A stretch of DNA of 64,000 bases, from the NCBI GenBank assembly GCA_002027195.1, contig MWJO01000024.1, forward strand, positions 23,404 through 87,403. Reading direction: 5' to 3'. Shown in pieces: positions 36,697 through 46,539 of this stretch (positions within the stretch are counted from its first letter, which is position 1; every line of letters starts with the position of its first letter). The stretch comes from Streptomyces sp. GKU 895. Its GTDB lineage: Bacteria; Actinomycetota; Actinomycetes; Streptomycetales; Streptomycetaceae. The translations under genes and the position numbers were made by a program. The notes under the pieces are model-generated. The model saw only the letters and a program-made list of their open reading frames with translations, was not told where the DNA came from and did not search any database.

Positions 36697-39145
36697 TCAG
36701 AAAGTGACCTCGCTCCACACCTGCTTGCCGCCGCTGACCGGCAGGCTCCCCCACGCCGCCGACATGGCCTCGACCAGCAGGATGCCGCGGCCGCCGGTGG
36801 CCTCCCACCCGATGCTGGTCGGCTTGACCGGGGTGCGGGGCGAGGCGTCGGCGACGGCGACGCGCAGCCGGTGGTTGACGAGGGTGAGGTCGAGGCGGAC
36901 CCGGCCGTCGGTGTGCACGAGGGCGTTGGTGACGAGTTCGGAGACGATGAGCAGGACGGCGTCCTGGGCGTCCTCGGGCACGTTCCAGGAGCGCAGGGTG
37001 CGCCGGGTGAAGCGGCGGGCGTGGCCGACGGCCTGGGGGACCCGCCACACCGTCCAGTTCTCGCGCAGCGGGTGCGAGGCCATTCCGTCGTAGCGCACGA
37101 GGAGCAGGGCGACGTCGTCGCTGCGCCGGGCGTTGCCGAGCAGGGCGTCGGCGACGAGGCCGAGGTGGGCCGGGTCGGAGGCGGACAGGCCGTGCGCGAG
37201 GCGGTCCATGCCCTCGTCGATGTCGGCGTCGGCGGACTCCACCAGGCCGTCGGTGGCCAGGGCGATCACGGTGCCGGGCCGCAGCCGCAGCGGCGTCATC
37301 GGGAAGTCCGCCTGGGCGACCACGCCGAGCGGCGGGCCGCCCTCGGTCTCGGCGATCTCGGTCGTGCCGTCCGGGTGCCGCAGCACCGGCGGGAGGTGGC
37401 CGGCCCGGACGCACCAGGCGGAGCCCTCCTCCATGTCGAGGTCGACGTAGGCGCAGGTGGCGAAGAGGTCGGTCTCCATGTCCGTCAGGAGCCGGTTGGC
37501 GTGGGAGACGACGACGTCCGGGGGGGTGGCCCTCGACGGCGTAGGCGCGCAGGGCGGTGCGCATCTGGCCCATGAGGGTGGCGGCGCCGGCGCTGTGGCC
37601 CTGGACGTCGCCGATGACGAGGGCGACGTGGTTGTCGGGCAGCGGGATCACGTCGTACCAGTCGCCGCCGAGCTCCAGTCCGGCGGTGCTCGGCAGATAG
37701 CGGGCGACGGCGATCGCGCCGGGGAGCTTGGGCAGCCGGCGGGGCAGCAGCTGGCGCTGGAGCATGCCGACGAGTTCGTGCTCGGCGTCGAAGGCGTGGG
37801 CGCGCATCAGGGCCTGTCCGGCGAGCCCGGCGGAGGCGGTGAGCAGGGCGCGTTCGTCGGGGCCGAACTCGTGCGGGGTGTCCCAGCCGATCAGGCAGGC
37901 GCCGGCCATGCGTCCCGCGGCGGGCAGCGGCAGCACGGCGAGGCCGCCGGGGCCGACCTCGGCGAGGGCGGGCTCCAGGGCGGTGCCGGCGGGCCAGATC
38001 TGGGCGCGGCCCTCGCTGAGGGCGGCGGCGAGGGTGGGCATGGCGCGCACGGGGGCGTCGGGCCACTCGGTACGCCACTCCAGGCGCCACAGCTCGGGCC
38101 AGGACTCGGGGTCGGGCGGGTCGAGGACGGTGACGACGAGCCGGTCGTTCTCCAGCTCGGCCAGCGCGATCCGGTCGGCGCGCAGCGGCTTGCGCAGGGC
38201 GGAGACGACGGCCTGGCTGACGTCGCGGACGGTGCCCGCGGTGGCGAGGGCGGCGGCCAGGCGCTGGACGCGGGCCACGTCGGTGACGTCGGAGCGCAGG
38301 GTGGAGGCGTCGGCGACGGTGCCGACGAGGCCGGCGGGGCGGCCCTCGCCGCCGGGCAGGAGCCGGCCGCGCAGTCTGAGCCACTTGGGTGGTCCGGTGG
38401 GCTGCAGGGCCCGGAACTCCAGCTCGCGGTCGCCCAGGGACATGTGGTCGGCCTCGGTGACGGACATCAGGCTGGGCAGGTCCTCGGGCACGGTGAGCGC
38501 CAGCAGGGTCTCCACGCGGCCGTCGAAGTCCTCCCTGCGCAGCGCGAACAGGTCCAGGATGTCGTCGCCGACCTCGATGCGGCCGGTGTCCATGGCGAGG
38601 CTGAACGCGTCCGGGGGCAGTTCCCCGCCCTCGGCGGCCGCGGCCGGGGCGGGGCAGGCCACGGCGTCGGCGAGGAGCTCCAGGCACTTGCGGTCGTCGG
38701 TGTCGAAGCCCTCGGGGCGCTCGCTCACGGCGACGAGACAGCCTCCGCCGTCGCGGCGGGCGGGCAGGGCCGCCAGATGGAAGTCCCGGGACGGCAGGCG
38801 CCGTGCCTCGGCGCACTCGGCGAGTTCCTCCGGGCCGAGCCAGGCCGGCCGGCCGCCGCGGTGCGCCTCGGCCACCGGGGAGCCGCCGCCCAGGGGATAG
38901 GCGTCCCGCAGCCCGTACAGGGTGCGGGGCACCCCGGCCGCGTCGACCAGGCAGAGCAGCTCGCCGTCCTCGCTCGGGGCGTACACGGCGGCCAACGAGG
39001 CCCTGGCGAAGACGAGCACCTGTTCGAGGACGCTCCGCAGCCGTTCGGGGGAGTCGGGACCGGCCGTGAGCGCTTTGAGGGCAACTTCGGCACGCAGCGT
39101 TCTCGTTCTGCGCCCCGCAGCTCCCTCACTGACCACGTCCGCCAT
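36697..39145 (-). CDS. GAF/PAS sensor PP2C phosphatase with C-terminal HATPase domain (frameshifted)
   Basis: About 815 residues after repair. Order: GAF-like region (about 15-150), PAS-like region (165-290), second GAF (300-430), SpoIIE/PP2C phosphatase (LGGDWYDVIPLPDNHVALVIGDVQGHSAGA) and a RsbW-like HATPase (LLIVSELVTNALVHTDG, GGRGILLVEAMSAAWG). The frame breaks near 37527 in a run of seven C; six C give GHPPDVVVSHANRLLTDME, joining both parts. Such proteins dephosphorylate STAS anti-anti-sigma factors, while the kinase-like domain may act in the opposite direction. It is divergent from the ram cluster. A STAS gene lies at 62059. Confidence 0.83.
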
Positions 39146-39343
39146 TACAGCGCTTATGAGGCAGGCGCGCAGCCCCTGTGACCGTTCCGTGGAGTGTCCG
39201 CGGGGGGTGGCGCGGGGTCGGGATCGAAAGTCCCCGAACAAGTCTTTACGCATGCGTTCCGCACGGTGATCTCGTGACACCGGTGACTGTCCGTGGCCGC
39301 CCTGCCCGCTGGAAGCTCTATTCCGGGCCAAGGAGGGGGAGGC

Positions 39344-41950
39344 ATGGACAAGCGGTACGAGGTGTACGCGCTCGCCGACCGGCACTTCTACGACACGCCG
39401 GACCGGCTGTCCGCGGGAGCGCGCGAGGCGGTTCCGCTGTTCGAGGCGGCGCGGCGCGAGGTGCCGGCCGGCTGGGGACGCGGCGCGCATCGGCGACTGG
39501 CTGACGCTGACGCCGCTCGGCCGGACGGCCGGCCGGTGGCCGGTCCGGCGCAGGGCTGGAAGGTCCACGCCTCGGCCACCCGGGCGAACGCGGAGCGGAT
39601 CGCGGAGATCGTGTGGGACTACTGCGTGCCGCGTCGCATCCCGTTCAAGTTCGTGCCGGGACCGCATCTGCTGCATCTGCGGAACACCAAGTACGCGCCC
39701 CGCGACGGCAGCGGCAAGTTCGTGACCCTGTACCCGGCCGACGAGGAGCAGCTGCACACGGTGCTGCGCGAGCTGGGCAGGCTCCTGGAGGGGTTCGAGG
39801 GGCCGTACATCCTGACCGACCTGCGCTGGGGCGAGGGGCCGCTCTACGTCCGCTACGGGGCGTTCGCACGCCAGTTCGTGGTCGACGAGCGGGGCTCGCT
39901 GGTGCCGGCGGTGCGGGACGGCGAGGGGGCCCTGGTGCCGGACCGCAGGGCCCCGTCCTTCCAGGTCCCGGAGTGGGTGACGCTGCCGGCCTTCCTGGCC
40001 CCTCATCTGGCGGCGCGCAACACCACGACGGTGGGAGAGCTGCCGTACCGCATCGAGAAGGCGCTGCACTTCTCCAACGGCGGCGGGGTCTACGCGGGCA
40101 CCGACACCCGGGACGGCGGCAAGGTCGTCCTCAAGGAGGGCCGGCCGCACGCGGGCCTCGCCGCGGACGGGGCGGACGCGATCGCCCGGCTGGAGCGCGA
40201 GAAGTACGCGCTGGAGCGGCTGGCGGGGACCGGCGTGGTGCCGGAGGTGCGGGACTGGTTCACGCTCGGCGACCACCGCTTCCTGGTCATGGAGTTCCTC
40301 GAGGGGCGGCCGCTGAACTCGTTCTTCGCCGAGCGGCACCCGCTGCTCACCCCCGACCCCGATCCGCAGGCGGTGGCCGACTACACCGCGTGGGCACTGC
40401 GCGTCCACGCCGGTGTCGAGCGGGCGGTGGAGGCGATCCACGCGCGCGGCATCGTCTTCAACGACCTGCACGTCTTCAACATCATGGTCGGCCCGACGGG
40501 GAGTCCGTCTCCCTGCTCGACTTCGAGGCCGCCGCGCCCATCGACGAGCAGGGCCGCCAGGTCGTCGCGCACCCCGGCTTCTTCGCCCCGCCCGACCGCA
40601 CGGGCGCCGACGTCGACCGTTACGCGCTGGCGTGTCTGCGGATCGCCCTGTTCCTGCCGGTCACCACGCTGTTCGTGGTCGACCGCGGCAAAGCGGCCCA
40701 TCTGGCGGAGGTGATCCTGCGTCAGTTCCCGGACGTACCGAAGGAGTTCCTGGACGAGGCGGTCGCGGAGATCACCCGGAACAGCGGGGGCGTCGGCGCC
40801 CGCACTGGTCAAACCCTTCGTCGAGCCCGCCGACTGGCCCTACAGCCGCGACTCCATGGTGAAGGCGATCCTCGCCTCGGCCACCCCCGAGCGCGACGAC
40901 CGGCTCTTCCCGGGCGACATCACCCAGTTCAACGACGGCGGCGGACTCGGCCTCGCGCACGGCGCGGCCGGCGTGCTGTACGCGCTGGACGCGGTCGGCG
41001 CCGAGCGGTACGAGGAGGGCGAACGCTGGCTGCTGGCGCGCACCGCACCGCCGCCGACGGGCACCCCGCTCGGGCTGTACGACGGGCTCGCGGGCGTCGC
41101 CCACGTCCTGGACCGGCTCGGCCACCGGCAGCGGGCCCTCGACCTGGTCGGCTCGATCCTCGCCGAACGCTGGCAGAACCTCTCCTCCGACCTGCACGGC
41201 GGGCTGGCCGGCCTGGGCCTGGTCCTCGCCGAACTCGCCCGCACCACCGGCGAGTCGGAGCTGCGGGACCGTGCCGCGGAGGCCGCCGACATCCTCGTAC
41301 GACGTCTCGAGGAACCCCTCGCGGACAGCACCCGGCGGCGTCGGGCCGGGCTGTTGCGCGGGGCGAGCGGGCCCGCGCTGTTCCTGCTGCGGGAGTACGA
41401 ACGCACCGGTGAGGAACGGCTGTTGAAGGCGGCCGGAGCCGCGCTCCAGCGGGACCTCGACGTCTGCGTCACGCACCCCAACGGGTCGCTGGAGGTCGAC
41501 GAGGGCTGGCGGACGCTGCCGTACCTCGGCGAGGGCAGCGCGGGCATCGGCATGGTGCTGGACGACCATCTCGCCCACACGGGGAGCGAGTTGGCGGACG
41601 TCCGGGGCGGCATCCTCACCGCAGCCACCTTCCGCTTCTACGTACAGCCAGGGCTCTTCCAGGGCCGGGCCGGGCTGATCCTGCATCTCGCCCGTACCGC
41701 CACGCCCGGAGCCCGGGACCGGCTCGCCGGGCAGATCGACGGGCTCGGCTGGTTCTCCATGTCCTACCAGGGCCAACTGGCCTTCCCCGGACACCAGATG
41801 ATGCGGCTGTCGATGGACCTGGGCACCGGCACGGCCGGCTGTCTGCTCGCGCTCGGCGCGGCCCTCGACGCCGGGGCGGATGCGCATCTGCCCTTCCTGC
41901 CGCCGCTCGGGCGGCCCCACAGCGCGGTTCCGCGAGTGACGGAGCCGTGA
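39344..41950 (+). CDS. ramC: Class III lanthipeptide synthetase, RamC/AmfT-like (several frameshifts)
   Basis: About 868 residues. It has the LanKC order: N-terminal lyase part (AQGWKVHASATRANAERI, YILTDLRWGEGPLYVRYG), Ser/Thr kinase part (VVLKEGRPHAG, FLVMEFLEGRPLN, GIVFNDLHVFNIMV, SLLDFEAAAP) and a LanC-like part (GLYDGLAGVAHVL, DLHGGLAGLGLVL, YLGEGSAGIGMVL, LFQGRAGLILHL) without the usual zinc Cys/His. Shifts occur near 39480 and 39530 (compensating; the intermediate frame gives GDWLTLTPLG), 40497 (one base missing) and 40795 (one extra). Start and end share one frame. The ATG follows GGAGGGGGAGG. It would phosphorylate, eliminate and cyclise the precursor encoded next. Confidence 0.87.
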
Positions 41951-42000
41951 TCCGACCCCGTCCCCACGGGTGACGACAACACCGATGAGAGGAAACCGAC

Positions 42001-42117
42001 ATGGCACTTCTCGACCTGCAGACCATGGAATCCGACGAGACGACGGGCGGCGGCGGCAACAGCAGCCTCAGCCTGCTGTCCTGCGTCAGCGCCGCGAGCA
42101 TCACGCTCTGTCTCTGA
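42001..42117 (+). CDS. ramS: Class III lanthipeptide precursor (SapB/AmfS-like)
   Basis: A 38-residue peptide. The leader MALLDLQTMES matches RamS/AmfS leaders with the LLDLQ motif that the synthetase recognises. The core holds two S-x-x-S-x-x-x-C units: Ser21-Ser24-Cys28 and Ser30-Ser33-Cys37, able to form labionin or lanthionine rings. SapB and AmfS have the same two-ring plan. These peptides are surfactants that help aerial hyphae leave the medium. A GAGAGG site precedes the ATG; the synthetase gene ends 50 bases upstream. Confidence 0.92.
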   Translation: MALLDLQTMESDETTGGGGNSSLSLLSCVSAASITLCL

Positions 42118-42138
42118 CGAGCGCGGGTGCCTGAGGCT

Positions 42139-42174
42139 CCGGGCGGTCCGTCCCGCGAGGGAGGGGCCGCCCGG
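42139..42174 (+). terminator. Hairpin between precursor and exporter genes
   Basis: CCGGGCGG (42139-42146) pairs with CCGCCCGG (42167-42174). Placed just after ramS, it could reduce transcription into the transporter genes and keep precursor mRNA in excess. Confidence 0.5.
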
Positions 42175-42237
42175 GGTCCGCACGTTCCCGGGAAAGGCCG
42201 GTCCGGGGTGGGTCCGCACGTCGGAGGGAAGGGCTGT

Positions 42238-43926
42238 ATGACGACACCACCGGCAGCGCGTAGGACGGGGTTGGGACCGTTCGGACTGCTCGGGCCGGCG
42301 CCCGGACGGTGTGTGGCCCTGGGACTGGTAGCACGGCGGCCGTCGGCGCCGGGCTGCTGCTGCCCGCCGCGCTGGGCCGCGCCCTCGATCTGCTGCTGGC
42401 CGGCGCCGCGACCCGGTGGTGGCGTACTGCGCCGCGCTCGTGCTGCTGCTCGCCCTGTCGACGCGCCGGACCGTGCTCGGCGGCACCCTCGACGCCCGCA
42501 CCATCGGCTGCGCAGGCGGCTGACCGGCCATGTCCTGGCGTCGGCCCGCGCGCCGCCGAACGCTTCGCCCGGTGACTCGTCGCCCGCCTCGTCGGCAACG
42601 CCGCCCAGGCCGGCACCGCGCCGACCGCCCGCGCCGCCCTGCCGGCCGCCCTCGCGGGCCCGGTCGGCGGACGGTCGCCCTCGCCCGATCGACCCTGGCT
42701 CCGCGGCCGTCCTGCTGGCCGGGGCACCCGTGCTGGCGCTGCTGCTGCGCGCCTTCGCCCGCGCACCCGCGAGTGTGCCGCCGACTACCAGCGCGAGCAG
42801 GGCCGGATCGCGGCGGCGCTCGCGGAGGCCGTCGACGGGCACCGCACCATCCGGGCTGCCGGTGCGGCGGAGCGGGAGAGCGCCCGCGTCCTGCGGCCGC
42901 TGCCCGCACTGTCCCGGGCCGGGCACCGCATGTGGCGGGTGCAGGGGCGGGCCGCCGGCCAGTCCGTCGCCGTGGCGCCGCTGCTCCAGCTGGGCGTGGT
43001 CGCCGTCGCCGGTCTGCTGCTCGTCCGGCACCGGGTCACCGTCGGCGAAATGCTCGCCGCCTCGCGGTACGCCGTCCTCGCCGGCGTGTCGGCATGCTCG
43101 TCGGGCAGCTCGCCGGCCTCGCCCGGGCCCGCGCGGCCACCGGCCGGCTCACCGAGGTACTGGCCGAACCCGCCCCGCCGCACGGCGACCGGACGCTGCC
43201 GCCCGGCCCCCGGCCGGCTGGAACTGCGCGGGGTGACCGCCCGGCGCGGCGACCGGGTGGTCCTGGCCGGCGTCGACCTCGTGGTGCCCGGCGGGACGAC
43301 CCTGGCCGTGGTCGGCCGGTCCGGCACCGGCAAGTCCCTGCTCGCCGCGCTCGCCGGACGGCTCGCCGACCCGGACGCCGGGGAGGTGCTGCTCGACGGC
43401 GTCCCGCTGCGCGAACTGACCCACGACGAGCTGCGCGGGGCGGTCCGGCACGCCTTCGACCGGCCCGCACTGCTGGGCGGCACGCTGGAGGAGGAGATCG
43501 GCCTCGGTCCCACGCCCGCCTCCCCCGCGCGCGTCCGTGCAGCCGCCCGCACCGCGCACGCCGACGACTTCGTCAACCGGCTGCCCGCCGGGTCACGCCA
43601 CGCTCTGCGCCGACGCCCCGCACTCCGGCGGCGAGGCCCAACGCCTCGGCCTGGCGCGGGCGTTCGCCCATGACAGCCGCCTCCTCGTCCTCGACGACGC
43701 CCTCTCCAGCCTCGACACCGTGACGGAGGCACAGATCACGGCGTCCCTGCTCGGCTCCGGCACGCACGGCACCCGCCTGCTGATCGCCCACCGCGCGGCG
43801 ACGGCGGCCCGTGCGGACGCGGTGGCCTGGCTGGACGGCGGACGGGTCCGGGCGGTGGGACCGCACGAGAAGCTGTGGCAACTGCCGGACTACCGGGCGG
43901 TGTTCGCGGAGGGGGAAGAGCCGTGA
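42238..43926 (+). pseudogene. ramA: RamA/AmfB-like ABC transporter, repeatedly frame-disrupted
   Basis: No single frame spans this gene, but its pieces are recognisable. A membrane domain is split over three frames (VGAGLLLPAALGRALDLLLAG, YCAALVLLLALSTRR, LAEAVDGHRTIRAAGAAERE). The ATPase follows with VVGRSGTGKSLLAALAGRL (Walker A), SGGEAQRLGLARAFAHDSR and LLVLDDALSSLD (signature and Walker B), then LLIAHRAAT. The ATG at 42238 follows GGAGGGA, and start and stop are in the same frame. At least six shifts fall in 1.4 kb. Since motifs stay intact, sequence error is likely, but real decay cannot be excluded. The intact protein would export the lanthipeptide with the next gene product. Confidence 0.72.
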
Positions 43927-45777
43927 TCGCCCGGCGCGGGCTGCGCTTCCTGCGGGACCGGTGGCGGGTCGTCGTACGGCTCGCCGTGTGGTCCCTGCTG
44001 GAGACTGGGCAGACGTTCCTCACCGGGTACGCCCCCGCGGCGCGCCCTGGACGACGGGGTTCCTGGGCGGGGCGGCTGGCACACCGGGGCTGGCCTGGCT
44101 GGGGGTGGCCGGGGCCGGGGTGCTCGTCGGGGCGTTCGGCACGGCCCGGGTCCACACGGCGGTGGCCGAGCTGGTGGAACCGCTCAGGGACGGGCTGGTG
44201 AGGCGGGTCGTGGCGCGGCGGGATTCGGGGAGGGGGACCCCGCGGCGCTGTCCGGGCTCACCCAGCAGACCGAGATCGCCCGGGACACCTTCGCCGGGCT
44301 GGTGATGGTGTCGCGCTCGTTCGTGTTCACCGCGGCCGGCGCGCTGATCGGCCTGTTCTCGCTCGCCCCGCCCCTCCTCCTGGTCGTCGGCCTCCCCCTG
44401 CTCGCCGGGCTGGCCCTCTTCCTGGCGACACTGCGTCCGCTGGCCCGCCGCCAGGAGGCGTTCCTCGTCGCCGACGAGACGCTCGCCGAACGGTACGGCG
44501 CGCTCTGCCCGGGCCTGCGGGACATCACCGCGGCCGGGGCGGAGGAACGGGTGGCCGCCGACACCGGGCGCCACATCGACACCGAGCGACGCGCCGCGGC
44601 CTCGCTGGCCCGCTGGGGCGTGCTGCGGGTGGCCGCCCTGACGATCGGCGGCGAGCTCCCGATCGTGCTCCTGCTGGTGGCCGCCCCCTGGCTCCTCGGA
44701 CAGGGCGTCACTCCGGGCGCCCTGGTCGGTGCGCTGTCCTACGTCACCCAGTCCCTGCTGCCCGCCCTGCGCAGCCTGGTCCACGGCCTGGGCACCAGCG
44801 GCTCACGGCTGGTGGTGGTCCTGCGGCGGCTGCTCCGCGAGGACGGCCCGGCATCCGCCACCCCGACCGGCCGGCCGCGCCACCCCGCCGACGGTCCGAC
44901 CGATGTCCCGGCCCTCACCCTCAAGTCCGTCACCTTCGCCTACGGCCCCGCCGCGGCCCCCGTCGTCGACGGCCTCGACCTGGAACTCGCGCCCGGCACC
45001 CATCTGGCCGTCGTCGGCCCGAGCGGCATCGGCAAGTCCACGCTCACCGCGCTGGTCGCCGGAGTGCTGGAGCCCGGGCACGGCGTCATCCGGATCTGCG
45101 GGTATCCGGTGCCGGGGGCCGAGGCCGCGGCCGCCGGGTACTGGTCCCGCAGGAGGCGTACGTCCACTCCGGCACCCTGGCCGAGAACCTGGGACTGCTG
45201 CGGCCCGGACCCCGTGCCCGAGGCGGAACTCCTCGCCGCCGCCGAGGCGGTGGGGCTCCTCCCCCTGCTCCGACGCCGCTCGGCGGACCCGCCGCCCCGT
45301 CGACCCGGCGGCGCTCTCCGCGGGGAACGCCAGCTGATCGCCCTCACCCGGGCCTGGCTGTCGTACGCCCCGCTCGTCCTGCTCGACGAGGCGACCTGCC
45401 ATCTGGACCCGTCCGCCGAGGAACGCGCGGAGCGGGCCTTCGCCGCGCGGCCCGGCGGCACACTGGTGGTCGTCGCGCACCGCATCAGCTCGGCCCGCCG
45501 GGCCGACCGGGTCCTGGTCATGGACGGGCGGACGACGGCGTACGGCACCCACAGGGATCTGCTGGAGCGCTCGGCGCTCTACCGCGACCTCGTCGGCGGC
45601 TGGTCGCCGGTGCCGTCACAGCCAGCCCTCGCCCTGGGAGATCCGGATCGCGTCGATGCGGTTGCGGGCCCCGGTCTTGCGGTTGATGGCCGCCATGTAG
45701 TTGCGCACGGTCCCGTGGGACAGGTGCAGGCTCCCGGCGATCTCCGCGACGGAGGCCCCCTCGGCGGCCAGGGATAA
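43923..45777 (+). CDS. ramB: RamB/AmfA-like ABC transporter (frameshifts)
   Basis: Partner half-transporter with fused membrane and ATPase domains. GTG at 43923 overlaps the previous stop. LLETGQTFLTGYAPARAL opens the membrane domain. The frame shifts near 44035 and 44230, then is open from 44302: VGPSGIGKSTLTALVAG is Walker A and LVLLDEATCHLDPSAEER Walker B. Short compensated shifts lie near 45140-45200 (other frame: RVLVPQEAYVHSGTLAENLG) and 45290-45330 (other frame: VDPAALSAG). The open frame ends at 45777, inside the convergent ramR gene. The last 50 or so residues are probably not real, and the true stop is uncertain. Confidence 0.77.
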
Positions 45778-46224
45778 CACGCTCAGCTCCCGCCGGGTCA
45801 GCGGCATCTCGGCGGCCTTGAGGAAGCCGAAGCCCAGCGAGTCGTCGACGAAACGTTTTCCTTCCGCGACCCGGCGGATCCCCCGGACCAGGCGCTCCGG
45901 CGAGCCCTCCTTGTCCACGTAGCCGAGCGCCCCCGCCTCCACGGCCCGTTTCAGCAGGCCGGGGCGGTTCGCGCTGGCGAGGACGAGGAGGCGGGGCGAG
46001 GACGTGCCGGCCGACCGGGCGGCGAGTTCGCCGAGCGGCGGGAGCCCGTAGCTGTCCGCGCACTCCAGGTCGGCCGCGCAGACGTCCGGCAGCAGGGATC
46101 GCAGCCGGCCCGGCGCGCTGCGCCACGGGGTGTCGTAGACCCCCAGGTCAGGTTCCCTGCGCAGCCACTCCGCCAGGACCGATCTGACCAGACACTCGTC
46201 GTGCACCAGAAGAACCCGGATCAC
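45616..46224 (-). CDS. ramR: Response regulator, NarL/LuxR type (RamR/AmfR-like)
   Basis: A 202-residue regulator. The receiver domain has the acidic pocket VHDE at residues 7-10, the probable phosphoacceptor Asp52 in AADLE and Lys in YVDKEGS. The C-terminal LuxR helix-turn-helix is LTRRELSVLSLAAEGASVAE with HLSHGTVRNYM. In S. coelicolor and S. griseus the orphan regulator RamR/AmfR activates the lanthipeptide operon, and size and position agree. The GTG at 46224 follows GAGGGGA. Convergent with ramB; no sensor kinase is nearby. Confidence 0.9.
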   Translation of the reverse strand: MIRVLLVHDECLVRSVLAEWLRREPDLGVYDTPWRSAPGRLRSLLPDVCAADLECADSYGLPPLGELAARSAGTSSPRLLVLASANRPGLLKRAVEAGALGYVDKEGSPERLVRGIRRVAEGKRFVDDSLGFGFLKAAEMPLTRRELSVLSLAAEGASVAEIAGSLHLSHGTVRNYMAAINRKTGARNRIDAIRISQGEGWL

Positions 46225-46539
46225 TGCCCGTCCCCTCGCGTTGCCGTTCGCCGGTTCCATGGGTGAGAAACGTCTGCCCCATTGTTCGCGTCCGGCACCT
46301 TTCCCAGGCGCGAAGAACAAGCCATCAGGGTGCGCGGGGGCGCACTGGCGGCTCTCGTACGCCGCCGCGCGCTTCGACTGCAGGGGCATGGGCGGAGGTG
46401 GACGGGGTATGGGGCGCGGCCGCCACCGGGGACCGGTCCGCTCGCCGTGCGCGTCCCGCCGCCAGGGGGCAGATTTGATCCCGGAGCCCGTCGCATGCCG
46501 GGCTCCGGGCCCTTCGGGGCGCGCGAGGAGGTGGTCGGC
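46225..46539. other. Intergenic region between ramR and a PP2C gene
   Basis: About 315 bases separate two divergent genes. I see no supportable gene or clear operator. It should hold both promoters. The part at 46465-46505 contains an alternative ATG start (46495) for the phosphatase. Confidence 0.4.

Noticed and set aside
36674..40471. A 1265-codon leftward open frame
   Set aside because: Only the part from 39145 leftward has family similarity; the upstream third is antisense to the lanthipeptide synthetase, and the downstream end is the wrong frame after the break near 37527.
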